24,564 bases of DNA from Polynucleobacter meluiroseus (GCA_945867755.1 CAMBJN010000005.1:1-24564), one strand, 5' to 3'. Counted from the stretch's first letter, positions 15,225-24,529 are shown. Numbers and translations: made by a program. Notes: generated by a model not told the origin, from the sequence alone.

Positions 15225-16268
15225 TTATTCTTGAGAGAATACGCCGCCTAGCTTGTCCATGCGCTCAAGCGCAATGCCTGAGCCTCTGACCACACAGGTC
15301 AATGGATCTTCGGCAATATGAACAGGCAGGCCAGTTTCCTCAAGCAATAATCGATCTAGGTCGCGAAGCAAAGCGCCGCCACCAGTCAACATCATGCCGC
15401 GATCAGCAATATCAGAAGCCAACTCTGGAGGTGTTTGCTCTAGGGCTACCTTTACAGCCGTCACGATTTGATTCAACGGATCTGTCAGAGCTTCTAAAAT
15501 TTCATTGCTGGTCACTGTGAAGCTGCGTGGGATGCCCTCAGACAGGTTGCGACCACGTATTTCCATGTCTCTTACTTCTGAGCCCGGGAAGGCTGAACCA
15601 ATCGTTTTCTTGATGGATTCAGAGGTTTGCTCACCGATCAACATGCCGTAGTTACGACGAATGTAATTAATGATGGCTTCGTCAAATTTATCGCCACCAA
15701 CACGGATGGAGCCTTTGTAAACCATGCCGCCTAAGGACATGACGCCGACCTCTGTTGTGCCACCACCGATATCAACCACCATTGAGCCGGAAGCTTCTGA
15801 AACTGGTAAACCCGCACCGATGGCCGCAGCCATTGGCTCTTCGATCAAATAAACCTGTGAAGCACCTGCACCCAAGGCAGATTCACGAATGGCTCGTCTT
15901 TCAACCTGGGTTGAGCCGCAAGGCACGCAAATGATGATTCTTGGACTTGGCTTGAGCAATTTGGTCTCATGGACCATTTTGATGAATTGCTTGAGCATTT
16001 GCTCGGTGATTGTGAAATCAGCAATAACTCCATCTTTCATGGGGCGAATTGCCTCAATATTGCCTGGAACTCGACCAAGCATCTGCTTGGCTTCCTTGCC
16101 TACGGCTAAAATAGTCTTTTTGCCGTTCGGACCGCCCTCTTGACGAATCGCCACAACCGATGGCTCATCAAGGACAATGCCCTTATCACGCATATAAATA
16201 AGGGTGTTTGCGGTACCCAAGTCAATGGCTAAATCATTAGAAAAGTAGTTGCGAAAGAGACCAAACAT
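15225..16268 (-). CDS. mreB: Actin-like rod shape-determining protein MreB
   Basis: A 347-residue actin homologue that forms membrane-bound filaments directing side-wall synthesis. Phosphate 1 is DLGTANTLIY (16-25), phosphate 2 is VVDIGGGTTEVGV, and the adenosine loop lies at MLTGGGALLRDLD. The N-terminal MFGLFRNYF is the amphipathic membrane anchor. ATG 16266-16268 is the first gene of the minus-strand operon and divergent from gatC across only 67 bases. Confidence 0.98.
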   Translation of the reverse strand: MFGLFRNYFSNDLAIDLGTANTLIYMRDKGIVLDEPSVVAIRQEGGPNGKKTILAVGKEAKQMLGRVPGNIEAIRPMKDGVIADFTITEQMLKQFIKMVHETKLLKPSPRIIICVPCGSTQVERRAIRESALGAGASQVYLIEEPMAAAIGAGLPVSEASGSMVVDIGGGTTEVGVMSLGGMVYKGSIRVGGDKFDEAIINYIRRNYGMLIGEQTSESIKKTIGSAFPGSEVRDMEIRGRNLSEGIPRSFTVTSNEILEALTDPLNQIVTAVKVALEQTPPELASDIADRGMMLTGGGALLRDLDRLLLEETGLPVHIAEDPLTCVVRGSGIALERMDKLGGVFSQE

Positions 16269-16335
16269 AATATAAGTAGGAAAATAGATTAATTAATACG
16301 TTAATGAACCCTTTAATGATACCGTAGCAGGACAA
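16269..16335. promoter_or_regulatory. Divergent mreB/gatC intergenic promoter region
   Basis: These 67 A+T-rich bases must carry promoters for both the mreB and the gatC operons. They contain a perfect 10-base palindrome ATTAATTAAT at 16288-16297, overlapping a TTAATACGTTAA repeat to 16304, a possible operator. No clear -35/-10 pair can be fixed by eye. Confidence 0.35.
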
Positions 16336-16629
16336 ATGAATCTCGAAGATGTTAAGCGCATAGCGCATTTATCCCATTTATCGCTCTCTGAAGACGAAGC
16401 CAAGGCCACTTTAGCCCAGCTACAGAAAGTCTTCCATTTGGTTGAGCAAATGCAGGCCGTTAATACTGATGGTATTGAGCCTTTGGCTCATCCTATTGAG
16501 CAAATCATGGCCATTGCCCAGCCATTACGTGAAGACGTTGTTTCGGAGCATGATCAAAGAGATGCTTATTTAAAAAATGCACCAGCTGAATACGATGGTT
16601 TATTTCTTGTGCCGAAGGTGATCGAATGA
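16336..16629 (+). CDS. gatC: Asp-tRNA(Asn)/Glu-tRNA(Gln) amidotransferase subunit C
   Basis: A 97-residue subunit that clamps GatA and GatB together. The N-terminus LEDVKRIAHLSHLSLSEDE and the middle GIEPLAHP are family-typical. It is the first gene of the gatCAB train, and its stop overlaps the gatA start by four bases. Organisms with GatCAB usually amidate mischarged Asp-tRNA(Asn) and/or Glu-tRNA(Gln). Confidence 0.96.
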   Translation: MNLEDVKRIAHLSHLSLSEDEAKATLAQLQKVFHLVEQMQAVNTDGIEPLAHPIEQIMAIAQPLREDVVSEHDQRDAYLKNAPAEYDGLFLVPKVIE

Positions 16630-18128
16630 GCTGGCACACCAAAACAATTGCAGAATTATCAAAATCACTTCATTCAAAAGAAGTGAGCAGTCAAGAGCTC
16701 GCGAATTACTTTTTAAGTCGCATTGCCGCAGCGAATGAACTGAATGCATTTGTTGATGTGAACGTTGAGCAAACCTTGTTGCAAGCCAAGGCGGCTGATG
16801 CTCAATTGGCAGACGGTTCTGCGACTGCTCTGACGGGCGTGCCGCTGGCGCACAAAGATATTTTTGTCACCAAGCATTGGAAGACAACAGCTGGCTCAAA
16901 AATATTGAGTAGCTACACCAGTCCATTTGATGCGCATGTGGTTGCCGAACTTGGGGTTGGTCGTGCGGGCATGGTTTGTTTGGGCAAGGTGAACATGGAT
17001 GAGTTCGCCATGGGATCTTCAAACGAAAGCGCTTACGCAGGTCCGACTAAAAATCCTTGGGATATTACGCGAGTGCCCGGCGGCTCTTCCGGCGGTTCTG
17101 CGGCGGCGATTGCTGCGGGCTTAGCGCCCGCTTCAACTGGAACAGATACTGGCGGATCGATTCGTCAGCCCGCAGCCTTTTGTGGCATCACTGGCATTAA
17201 GCCAACGTATGGGCGAGTTTCTCGATACGGCATGATTGCTTATGCATCTTCTCTTGATCAAGCTGGGCCTATGGCAAAGACCGCAGAAGATTGCGCCATC
17301 ATGCTCAACGCCATGGCAGGACATGATGCCAAAGACTCCACCAGCTTGGATTGCGCCAAAGAAGATTACACAAAGGCACTTGGCAAAACTTGGTCTAGCG
17401 AGGCGGGCCTACCCCTCAGGGGATTAAGGGTTGGTTTGCCTAAAGAATATTTTGGCGATGGCTTAAATGCAGATGTCAGAGTTGCTGTTGATGCAGCCAT
17501 TGATCAATTGAAAAAAATGGGCGCCGAGTGTGTTGCGGTGTCTCTTCCAAAAACAGAGTTATCGATTCCGGTGTATTACGTATTGGCTCCTGCAGAAGCA
17601 TCTAGTAATTTGAGTCGTTTTGATGGTGTTCGTTATGGACATCGCGCAGCAGAGTACAGTGATTTATCAGACATGTACAAGCGCTCCAGATCAGAAGGCT
17701 TTGGGGTAGAGGTCAAGCGCAGAATCATGATTGGCGCTTATGTTTTATCGCATGGCTATTACGATGCATATTATTTAAAAGCACAAAGAATTCGTCGCAT
17801 CATTGCGCAAGATTTTCAAAATGCTTTTGATGCTTGCGACATCATTGCAGGGCCCGTTGCGCCGAATGTTGCGGGCAAGCTCGGTGAAAAAGTTTCAGAT
17901 CCAACGCAAATGTATTTAGAGGACATCTACACACTTTCACCAAATTTAGCAGGTTTGCCTGCGATGAGTGTGCCTTGCGGTTTTGGCAATCATGGCATGC
18001 CAGTTGGTTTGCAGTTAATTGGTAATTACTTCTCAGAAGCTGCTTTGCTTCAAGTGGCGCACGCGTATCAACAAGAAACAAATTGGCATCAAGCCCAGTC
18101 ACCTTTTGCAGTGAAAGGTGGTGCCTGA
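16626..18128 (+). CDS. gatA: Asp-tRNA(Asn)/Glu-tRNA(Gln) amidotransferase subunit A
   Basis: A 500-residue amidase-signature enzyme that releases ammonia from glutamine or asparagine for GatB. The Ser-cisSer-Lys triad is visible as Lys77 in GVPLAHKD, Ser154 in GGSSGGS and Ser178 in DTGGSIRQP. Length is normal for GatA. ATG 16626 overlaps the gatC stop, and the gatA stop overlaps the gatB start by one base. Confidence 0.98.
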   Translation: MSWHTKTIAELSKSLHSKEVSSQELANYFLSRIAAANELNAFVDVNVEQTLLQAKAADAQLADGSATALTGVPLAHKDIFVTKHWKTTAGSKILSSYTSPFDAHVVAELGVGRAGMVCLGKVNMDEFAMGSSNESAYAGPTKNPWDITRVPGGSSGGSAAAIAAGLAPASTGTDTGGSIRQPAAFCGITGIKPTYGRVSRYGMIAYASSLDQAGPMAKTAEDCAIMLNAMAGHDAKDSTSLDCAKEDYTKALGKTWSSEAGLPLRGLRVGLPKEYFGDGLNADVRVAVDAAIDQLKKMGAECVAVSLPKTELSIPVYYVLAPAEASSNLSRFDGVRYGHRAAEYSDLSDMYKRSRSEGFGVEVKRRIMIGAYVLSHGYYDAYYLKAQRIRRIIAQDFQNAFDACDIIAGPVAPNVAGKLGEKVSDPTQMYLEDIYTLSPNLAGLPAMSVPCGFGNHGMPVGLQLIGNYFSEAALLQVAHAYQQETNWHQAQSPFAVKGGA

Positions 18129-19594
18129 TGAAATGGGAAGTCGTGATTGGCATGGAAACCCATGCACAACTAAGAACAAACTCAAAAATATTCAGCGGCG
18201 CATCGATTGAATTTGGTGCTGAGCCAAATAGACAGGCATGCGCAGTTGATTTGGCATTGCCCGGTGTTTTGCCAGTGTTAAATAAAGCGGCAGTTGCTCA
18301 TGCGATTCGTTTTGGTTTGGCTGTTGGGGCACGCATTGCGCCCATGAGTATTTTTGCGCGCAAGAATTATTTCTACCCTGATCTACCTAAGGGATATCAA
18401 ATCAGTCAATTTGAAACTCCTGTTGTGCAGGGTGGCAAGGTTCACATTGTTTTGGATGGTGTAGCTAAAACAGTTCAGTTAACCAGAGCCCACTTAGAAG
18501 AGGATGCTGGCAAATCATTGCATGAAGATTTTCGAGGTCCTCATGGCGAGTCGTCCAGCGGCATTGATTTAAATCGTGCGGGCACCCCCCTGCTAGAGAT
18601 TGTCACAGAGCCAGATATGAGAAGTGCTGCAGAGGCTGTTGCTTATGCCAAGGCGCTGCACAGCCTGGTAGTTTGGTTGGGCGTCTGCGATGGCAATATG
18701 CAAGAAGGTTCTTTCCGTTGCGATGCCAACGTTTCTGTGAGGCATGTTGGTCAAAAAGAATACGGCACCCGTTGCGAAATTAAAAACCTGAACTCTTTCC
18801 GCTTTTTAGAAGAGGCCATTCAATATGAAGTTCGTCGTCAGGTTGAATTGATAGAAGATGGTGGCAGGGTTGTTCAAGAAACACGACTATACGATCCAGA
18901 TAAAAAAGAAACGCGCAGCATGCGTAGCAAGGAAGACGCGAATGACTATCGCTATTTTCCTGATCCAGATTTATTGCCACTGATGATTTCAGAAGAATGG
19001 ATTGCCAAAGAGCGCTCTGAAATGACAGAATTGCCGACTCAAAAATCAGAGCGCTGGCAGTCTGAATTTGGTTTATCAGCCTATGATTGTCAGGTGTTGA
19101 CGCAAGAGCGAGCCACGGCTGATTTTTATGAGGACCTACTTAAAAAGGTGGGCAAAGATCAAGCCAAGGCGGCAGCTAACTTGATGACTGGTGAATTTGC
19201 TTCTGCGCTTAATAAGGACGGTATCGGTGCTGCGCAATCGCCACTGAATCCTTCTCAGTTGGCTAAATTAATTCAACGCATTGCCGATGGCACGATCTCT
19301 AACAAAATTGCGAAAGAAATTTTTACAGCCATGTGGGATGAGAAAGCATCAGACCTTGATGCTGTTGATCGCATCATCGAAGCAAAAGGACTTAAGCAAA
19401 TAAGTGATAGCAGCGCCTTAGAGGCCATCATTGATCAAGTTTTAGCAGCCAATCAAAAGTCGGTAGAGGAATTCCGCGCCGGCAAAGAGAAGGCATTTAA
19501 TGCTTTGATTGGTCAAATCATGAAGGCCACACAAGGTAAGGCCAATCCACAGCAGGTCAACAAATTACTAACGGATAAGTTAAATCAATCATGA
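18128..19594 (+). CDS. gatB: Asp-tRNA(Asn)/Glu-tRNA(Gln) amidotransferase subunit B
   Basis: A 488-residue subunit that phosphorylates and amidates the mischarged tRNA. The N-terminus is MKWEVVIGMETHAQLRTNSKIFSG-like, followed by NYFYPDLPKGYQISQ with metal/ATP residues and AGTPLLEIVTEPD. The helical tail domain (about 330-488) contains ANQKSVEEFRAGKEKAFN and binds tRNA. ATG 18128 (TGATG junction with gatA) is the start. Upstream in-frame codons from TTG 18083 lie within gatA and do not look like GatB. Confidence 0.98.
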   Translation: MKWEVVIGMETHAQLRTNSKIFSGASIEFGAEPNRQACAVDLALPGVLPVLNKAAVAHAIRFGLAVGARIAPMSIFARKNYFYPDLPKGYQISQFETPVVQGGKVHIVLDGVAKTVQLTRAHLEEDAGKSLHEDFRGPHGESSSGIDLNRAGTPLLEIVTEPDMRSAAEAVAYAKALHSLVVWLGVCDGNMQEGSFRCDANVSVRHVGQKEYGTRCEIKNLNSFRFLEEAIQYEVRRQVELIEDGGRVVQETRLYDPDKKETRSMRSKEDANDYRYFPDPDLLPLMISEEWIAKERSEMTELPTQKSERWQSEFGLSAYDCQVLTQERATADFYEDLLKKVGKDQAKAAANLMTGEFASALNKDGIGAAQSPLNPSQLAKLIQRIADGTISNKIAKEIFTAMWDEKASDLDAVDRIIEAKGLKQISDSSALEAIIDQVLAANQKSVEEFRAGKEKAFNALIGQIMKATQGKANPQQVNKLLTDKLNQS

Positions 19595-20193
19595 CACAAG
19601 CAAACAATCAAACGTCCGAACAACAAGAGCGCGAAGCCTTGGTAGCAGAGTGGCTTTTGGCGACACCAGGTTTTTTTGAAAGATATGCCGATTTATTAGC
19701 AGACATTCAATTAAAAAACCCGCATGGCGATCGCGCTATTTCTTTACAAGAGCGTCAGTTGGGTGTTTTGCGTCAACAAAACCAGGCCTTGAATCAGCGT
19801 CTATCGGACATGCTACGTTTTGGTAGTCAAAATGATAAGACGCAAGGCTTGATGATTCAGTGGTTATCAAATTTATTGTCCGCCAAGGCTGAGGCCGATG
19901 TCAGAGCTGCTATCAGCGCTGGATTGGCCAAAATTTTTGACATTGAACAGGTTGAGCTAATTGATGGTGACCATGACAATTTTTGCGGCTCTCTAGATCA
20001 GTCCAGTGATGCCATCAAAGTTTATTTAAAAGGAAATATTCAGAGTCTGGCGGTGATCAATTTGACATCGCTACAAGTTCAAATATTGCTTGCTAGCCAC
20101 AGTATTGAAAAGTTCACTTCTGACATGGGGCGCGTTTACTTGGATCAAATCGGTGAACTCGCTTTAGCAGCATTAACGCGCTGCAAAGAATAG
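19591..20193 (+). CDS. DUF484 family protein
   Basis: A 200-residue protein: an N-terminal helix pair (EWLLATPGFFERYADLLADI), SLQERQLGVLRQQNQALNQRL predicted as coiled coil, then a GAF-like alpha/beta domain. DUF484 proteins stand beside xerC in many proteobacteria, usually in dapF-DUF484-xerC. Their biochemical role is unknown. Here the upstream partner is gatB, whose stop it overlaps by four bases. xerC follows after 13 bases. Confidence 0.9.
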   Translation: MTQANNQTSEQQEREALVAEWLLATPGFFERYADLLADIQLKNPHGDRAISLQERQLGVLRQQNQALNQRLSDMLRFGSQNDKTQGLMIQWLSNLLSAKAEADVRAAISAGLAKIFDIEQVELIDGDHDNFCGSLDQSSDAIKVYLKGNIQSLAVINLTSLQVQILLASHSIEKFTSDMGRVYLDQIGELALAALTRCKE

Positions 20194-20206
20194 GATTGAG
20201 CTAATC

Positions 20207-21166
20207 ATGAAGTCTTTGCTCGCGCAAGAATACCTGCGTGAACTTCATGTGGTCAGGCAGGTGTCTCAGCACACAATTGCCGCTTATACAAAAGATCTTG
20301 ATTATTTATTGGCCAGACTTGATGAACAAGGGCTTGAGCTGGCGGACGTTACCTCAGATCAAGTGCGGTCGTGGGTTGTAAAGCTCCACTCGCAGGGACA
20401 AGCCTCAAGAAGCATTGCAAGAATGTTATCTGCTTGGAGGGGTTTTTATTTGTGGCTGGCCAATCAAAAAGGTTTGGTCAATAAAAGCCCTTTGAGTGAT
20501 ATCAAAGCGCCCAAACGAAACAAGCCTTTGCCCAAAGCCTTGTCTGTTGAGCAAGCGATCAGCCTGGTGGAGGGCGCCAACAAAGAAAGCGTTCAAGCAG
20601 ATGTTTTTTTAAGGGCAAGAGACAGGGCCATAGTTGAACTGCTCTATTCCTCTGGTTTGCGCTTGTCTGAATTGCTGGGCATTGATTTGAGTCCGACTGA
20701 AACCAAAGAGCATTCATCTGCTGGTTGGGTTGATTTTGAGGCTGGCGAAGTGATGGTGCTGGGTAAAGGCAAAAAAAGAAGAACTGTACCCGTTGGCGAG
20801 GCAGCCCTTCAAGCATTGAAAGATTGGATTGTGGTGCGTGCTAATTGCGCATCGACGAAAAAAGAAGCTGTTCAGGCTCTATTCATCAATAAACAAGGTA
20901 AGCGAGCTTCATCTAGAACCATTCAGCAACATTTGGCAACACTGGCAGTCAAGGCAGGGTTGCCCACTCATGTGCACCCGCATATGCTCAGACATAGTTT
21001 TGCCAGTCACGTTTTACAATCATCAGGTGATTTGCGTGCCGTTCAAGAAATGTTGGGCCATGCAAGCATCACCAGCACACAAATTTATACCGCCTTGGAT
21101 TTTCAGCATTTAGCCCAAGCCTATGACTTGGCTCATCCAAGAGCTAAAAATAAGAAGAGTCAATAA
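20207..21166 (+). CDS. xerC: Tyrosine recombinase XerC
   Basis: A 319-residue site-specific recombinase that with XerD resolves chromosome dimers at dif. The N-terminal SAM-like domain covers about residues 4-90. The catalytic domain has Arg152 (SSGLRLSELL), Lys187 (GKGKKRRTVP), His259 and Arg262 (HPHMLRHSFASH), His285 (LGHAS) and nucleophile Tyr294 (STQIYT). The set is complete. Context beside DUF484 and its typical length favour XerC over an integrase of a mobile element. It overlaps the next gene by one base (TAATG). Confidence 0.95.
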   Translation: MKSLLAQEYLRELHVVRQVSQHTIAAYTKDLDYLLARLDEQGLELADVTSDQVRSWVVKLHSQGQASRSIARMLSAWRGFYLWLANQKGLVNKSPLSDIKAPKRNKPLPKALSVEQAISLVEGANKESVQADVFLRARDRAIVELLYSSGLRLSELLGIDLSPTETKEHSSAGWVDFEAGEVMVLGKGKKRRTVPVGEAALQALKDWIVVRANCASTKKEAVQALFINKQGKRASSRTIQQHLATLAVKAGLPTHVHPHMLRHSFASHVLQSSGDLRAVQEMLGHASITSTQIYTALDFQHLAQAYDLAHPRAKNKKSQ

Positions 21167-22371
21167 TGCAAGCGAGCATCACCTTAAAAGCCGGTAAGGA
21201 GCGCCCACTCCTCAGGCGACATCCTTGGGTTTATTCGAATGCAATCGAGCGCGTGGACGGTAAGATTTATCCTGGCGCAACAGTTCAAGTGTTGGCCCAT
21301 GATGGCAGCTTCATCGCCAAAGGTCTTTATAGCCCAACATCACAAATCAGGGTGCGGATACTGACTTGGGATGAGGCTAAAACTATTGACCATGCTTTTT
21401 TTAAAGAGCGTATTTCTAGAGCTCTTGCACACAGAGCGCAGTGGATCAAAAACACCAACGCGATTCGTCTGATTTTTGGCGAGAGCGATGGTTTACCCGG
21501 GTTGGTGGTTGATCAGTACGCAGATACTTTGGTGTGCCAATTTTTATTTGTTGGCATGGAGCATTGGAAAGAGGCGATTGTACAAGCCTTGGTTCAGCAA
21601 ACAGCTTGCAAAACTGTTGTTGAGCGATCTGATGCAGCCGTTCGCGCCCGCGAAGGTCTTGAGTCTCAAGTTGGCGCACTGTTTGGCCAAATGCCAGAAA
21701 CTCCCGTCAATGTGAATGAGTGCGGCGTGCTGTACAGCGTGGACGTGGTGCATGGCCATAAAACAGGGTTTTATATTGACCAAAGAGATAGCCGACATCT
21801 TTTAAGTGAGCTATCCAAAGATAAAGAAGTGTTAAATATGTTTTGCTATACCGGCGGCTTTTCTTTGGCAGCGTTGAAGGGCGGCGCAAAGCATGTGACT
21901 TCAGTTGATTCTTCAGGTGAAGCTTTGGTAATGGCGCAAAGACAGATGTTGTTAAATGGATTTGATGAGTCTCGAGCCACCTGGATTGATTCAGATGCAT
22001 TTACAGTGTTGACGCAATTAAGAAAAGAAGAGAAGCAATTCGATATCGTTGTTTTAGATCCACCTAAATTTGCCCCATCCTCCCATCATTTGGATAAAGC
22101 GTTGCGAGCTTACAAAGAAATTAATCGTACTGGTATGCAACTTTTAAAACCGGGCGGTTTATTGTTCACGTTTTCTTGTTCTGGCGCAGTTGATTCAGCG
22201 TTGTTTGAAAGAACTATTGCCATGGCCAGCGCCGAGGCAATGGCACTGTCTGGCAACACTTCGATGGATTTTAGATTGATGCATCGCTTATCTTCTGGCG
22301 CTGACCACCCTCTTTTAACAAGCTTTCCCGAGGGGGATTACTTGAAGGGCTTGTTGCTTCAAAGGATATAG
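21166..22371 (+). CDS. RlmI-like 23S rRNA (cytosine) methyltransferase family protein
   Basis: A 401-residue protein. An N-terminal PUA domain (about 1-75, with LLRRHPWVYSNAI) precedes a class I methyltransferase domain. SAM-binding FCYTGGFSLAALKGGA is followed by SVDSS, then LDPPKFAPS, the DPPxF motif, and TFSCSGAV with a cysteine. The family (COG1092) includes RlmI, which makes m5C in 23S rRNA. The exact target base is an inference, so I leave the symbol empty. It is the last gene of the gatCAB train and overlaps xerC by one base. Confidence 0.9.
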   Translation: MQASITLKAGKERPLLRRHPWVYSNAIERVDGKIYPGATVQVLAHDGSFIAKGLYSPTSQIRVRILTWDEAKTIDHAFFKERISRALAHRAQWIKNTNAIRLIFGESDGLPGLVVDQYADTLVCQFLFVGMEHWKEAIVQALVQQTACKTVVERSDAAVRAREGLESQVGALFGQMPETPVNVNECGVLYSVDVVHGHKTGFYIDQRDSRHLLSELSKDKEVLNMFCYTGGFSLAALKGGAKHVTSVDSSGEALVMAQRQMLLNGFDESRATWIDSDAFTVLTQLRKEEKQFDIVVLDPPKFAPSSHHLDKALRAYKEINRTGMQLLKPGGLLFTFSCSGAVDSALFERTIAMASAEAMALSGNTSMDFRLMHRLSSGADHPLLTSFPEGDYLKGLLLQRI

Positions 22372-22424
22372 CTATCAGAACTAGATAGGCTCATAATTAA
22401 GAAATTAAATAAGGACGCATAGGC

Positions 22425-23504
22425 ATGGCTTTAATACCAGTAACAATACTTTCCGGTTTTTTGGGCAGCGGCAAAACAACTTTGCTCAAACATATTCTTC
22501 ATGAAAATCACGGCAAAAAAATTGCTGTGATTGAAAACGAGTTTGGTGAAGAAAATATCGATAACGACATTTTGATTCAGGACAGTGATGAGCAAATTGT
22601 TCAGATGAGCAATGGCTGTGTTTGTTGCACCATCCGCGGTGATTTGGTTAAGGCGCTGAATGATTTGTTCGAATCTCGCCAAAATAAGAAAATTCATTTT
22701 GATCGCGTGGTGATTGAAACCACTGGGGTGGCCAATCCTGGCCCTGTTGCTCAGACATTCTTCATGGATGATGAAATCGCCAGCCATTACATTCTGGATG
22801 CCGTTGTGACCTTGGTGGATGCAAAGCACGGTAACCAGCAATTGGATCAACACGAAGAAGCGCAGCAGCAAGTTGGTTTTGCGGACAGAATTTTTATCAC
22901 TAAAACAGATTTGGTTGATGCAAAAGTAGTGGATCAGTTAAAACACCGATTGATGCACATGAATCCTCGTGCGCCAATCTCGGGCATAACTCAAGGAACT
23001 GTGTCTTTGGATCAGGTGCTTGATTTACGTGGCTTTAACTTAAATGACAAACTTGATATTGACCCGCATTTCTTAGAGCAAGACAATCATGACCATGAAA
23101 ACTGTGGACACGACGATCATGAGCACGGCCCAGACTGTAATCATGACCATGATCATCAGCATGGGCACCAGCATGCTCAGCCTGTGCAATTCATGAAAAA
23201 AAGCCACACAGACAAAATTCAATCTTTTGTCTTTAGAAGCGATCGACCATTTGATTCTCAGAAACTTGAGGACTTTTTGGGCGGTATTTTGTCCGTATTC
23301 GGCGCTAAGATGTTGAGATATAAAGGTGTTTTGTATATAAAAGGCGGGGCTCGTAAAGTCATTATTCAGGGGGTTCATGAAATGATGGGCTCCGATATGG
23401 GTGCGCCTTGGGGTAAAGATAAAAAAGAAACCAGGATGGTTTTCATTGGAATTGACCTACCCAAAGATGTTTTATTGGGTGGTCTTGAAACATGTTTGGT
23501 GTAA
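22425..23504 (+). CDS. CobW/COG0523 family GTPase (metallochaperone type)
   Basis: A 359-residue G3E-family GTPase. Walker A is GFLGSGKTT (11-19). The metal-binding motif GCVCC (64-68) gives three candidate ligand cysteines, followed by a Walker B-like ETTG and TKTD (159-162) for guanine. A histidine-rich insertion (about 222-250, with DHEHGPDCNHDHDHQHGH) precedes the C-terminal CobW_C domain. Zinc handling is the commonest assignment for His-rich COG0523 members such as ZNG1-type proteins. Cobalt or nickel remains possible. It has its own Shine-Dalgarno sequence (AAGGAC) and is followed by dksA. Confidence 0.92.
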   Translation: MALIPVTILSGFLGSGKTTLLKHILHENHGKKIAVIENEFGEENIDNDILIQDSDEQIVQMSNGCVCCTIRGDLVKALNDLFESRQNKKIHFDRVVIETTGVANPGPVAQTFFMDDEIASHYILDAVVTLVDAKHGNQQLDQHEEAQQQVGFADRIFITKTDLVDAKVVDQLKHRLMHMNPRAPISGITQGTVSLDQVLDLRGFNLNDKLDIDPHFLEQDNHDHENCGHDDHEHGPDCNHDHDHQHGHQHAQPVQFMKKSHTDKIQSFVFRSDRPFDSQKLEDFLGGILSVFGAKMLRYKGVLYIKGGARKVIIQGVHEMMGSDMGAPWGKDKKETRMVFIGIDLPKDVLLGGLETCLV

Positions 23505-23520
23505 TCTTTAAAGATTAGGG

Positions 23521-23572
23521 TAGAATCCGCGCGCTGAGCTCTTATAAAAATTAAGCAGTATTGCGGCGCAAT
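23521..23572 (+). promoter_or_regulatory. Candidate dksA promoter/leader elements
   Basis: TAGAAT at 23521-23526 is followed by a GC-rich run (CCGCGCGC), the discriminator type seen at stringently controlled promoters. No good -35 lies at standard distance. A 5-base inverted repeat ATTGC-GGC-GCAAT spans 23560-23572. Both are by-eye calls within the 140-base gap before dksA. Confidence 0.25.
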
Positions 23573-23644
23573 AAATTATCTGTAATCAGATTGCAAGTAT
23601 TTTAAATTTAGCGAAGTAAGAATGAAGTCCCGAAAGGACAGGAA

Positions 23645-24061
23645 ATGAGTAAGAAAGCATTAACAGAAGCAGATATCGTAAAAATGCCTGAAAAGGATTA
23701 TATGAATGCTGCTCAACTAGATTTTTTTAAAGCCAAGCTACTGGCTTTGAAAGCAGATCTTCTGCTGCACGCAAATGAAACCACTGAGCATCTTCGTGAA
23801 AACGTTTTAGTTCCAGATCCCGCTGACCGTGCAACGATTGAAGAGGAGCATGCTTTGGAGTTACGCACACGTGATCGTGAGCGCAAACTGCTTAAGAAAG
23901 TAGAGCAGTCTTTATTGAGCATTGAGTCTGGTGATTATGGTTGGTGTGAAGAAACTGGCGAGCCAATTGGTGTTCCACGTTTGTTGGCGCGTCCAACAGC
24001 GAATCTATCTTTAGAGGCGCAAGAGCGTCGTGAGCTGCGCCAAAAGTTGTTCGGTAACTAA
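23645..24061 (+). CDS. dksA: RNA polymerase-binding transcription factor DksA
   Basis: A 138-residue DksA that enters the RNA polymerase secondary channel and, with ppGpp, controls rRNA and other promoters. The N-terminal and coiled-coil region carries the tip motif DPADRA (58-63). The C-terminal part has the folded domain GWCEETGEPIG with EAQERRELRQKLFG. Only Cys101 remains of the four zinc ligands: Leu121-Ser122 replaces the second cysteine pair. This cysteine-poor form is usual in alpha- and betaproteobacteria and is thought to work without zinc. A Shine-Dalgarno-like AGGACAGG lies just before ATG 23645. Confidence 0.95.
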   Translation: MSKKALTEADIVKMPEKDYMNAAQLDFFKAKLLALKADLLLHANETTEHLRENVLVPDPADRATIEEEHALELRTRDRERKLLKKVEQSLLSIESGDYGWCEETGEPIGVPRLLARPTANLSLEAQERRELRQKLFGN

Positions 24062-24070
24062 ATAAAGTTA

Positions 24071-24472
24071 TTGGTGTTTAAACCCCGCACGATTTTTCTT
24101 TTGTCTTTCCTTGTTATGGGCCTGTTTGTAGCCCAGTGGCAAGGTTTTAGCCATGGTATTGCGCATGGTTTAGCGGTAACTCAGTCTGTGCCCTTAGATC
24201 ATGTCGGACATATAGAGCAAGCTGGTCATGCAAAACACCAAGATGATTGCCATGATCATCACGCTAAACATCATCATGGCAATCATGATTCAGATGGCAA
24301 GCATCACTGTGCCGCTTATGACTCGCAAACTTTAAGTGCGGCTATGCCGTCCCTTCCCTTGAGTTTGCCGGCCATTGATAAAACCACTGCTGCTATCAAT
24401 AGTTACACAACATATCAGGCTTCAATCGAAGCCTATCGACCTTTTGATGTCAGGGGTCCGCCTAATTCCTAA
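24071..24472 (+). CDS. Exported histidine-rich metal-binding protein (CzcI/DUF2946-like)
   Basis: A 133-residue protein. A basic N-terminus and hydrophobic stretch (about residues 8-22) form a signal peptide or membrane anchor. The middle (about 28-80) is His/Asp-rich with 15 histidines and two cysteines (DDCHDHH and KHHCAAYD). The C-terminus ends in FDVRGPPNS, like DUF2946/CzcI-type proteins. A role in binding zinc or copper in the periplasm is inferred from composition. The start is TTG 24071 or GTG 24074, both with weak ribosome binding sites. It follows dksA by 9 bases and probably shares its transcript. The next gene starts 57 bases on. Confidence 0.7.
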   Translation: MVFKPRTIFLLSFLVMGLFVAQWQGFSHGIAHGLAVTQSVPLDHVGHIEQAGHAKHQDDCHDHHAKHHHGNHDSDGKHHCAAYDSQTLSAAMPSLPLSLPAIDKTTAAINSYTTYQASIEAYRPFDVRGPPNS

Positions 24473-24529
24473 GCATTGAACTTTACTCATGCCAAGTGCG
24501 TGATCTTTATTCATGTTTAGGAGAAACAC

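Noticed and set aside
20207..21166. Tyrosine recombinase as the integrase of the putative element near position 125
   Set aside because: It lies 20 kb away in a conserved housekeeping train with DUF484 and has XerC length and motifs.
22370..22388. CTATC/GATAG hairpin after the RlmI-like gene
   Set aside because: Short stem and no T tract; chance-level.
24210..24310. Repetitive CAT/CAC-rich stretch as a possible DNA repeat array
   Set aside because: It is explained by histidine codons of the His-rich protein and has no regular period.
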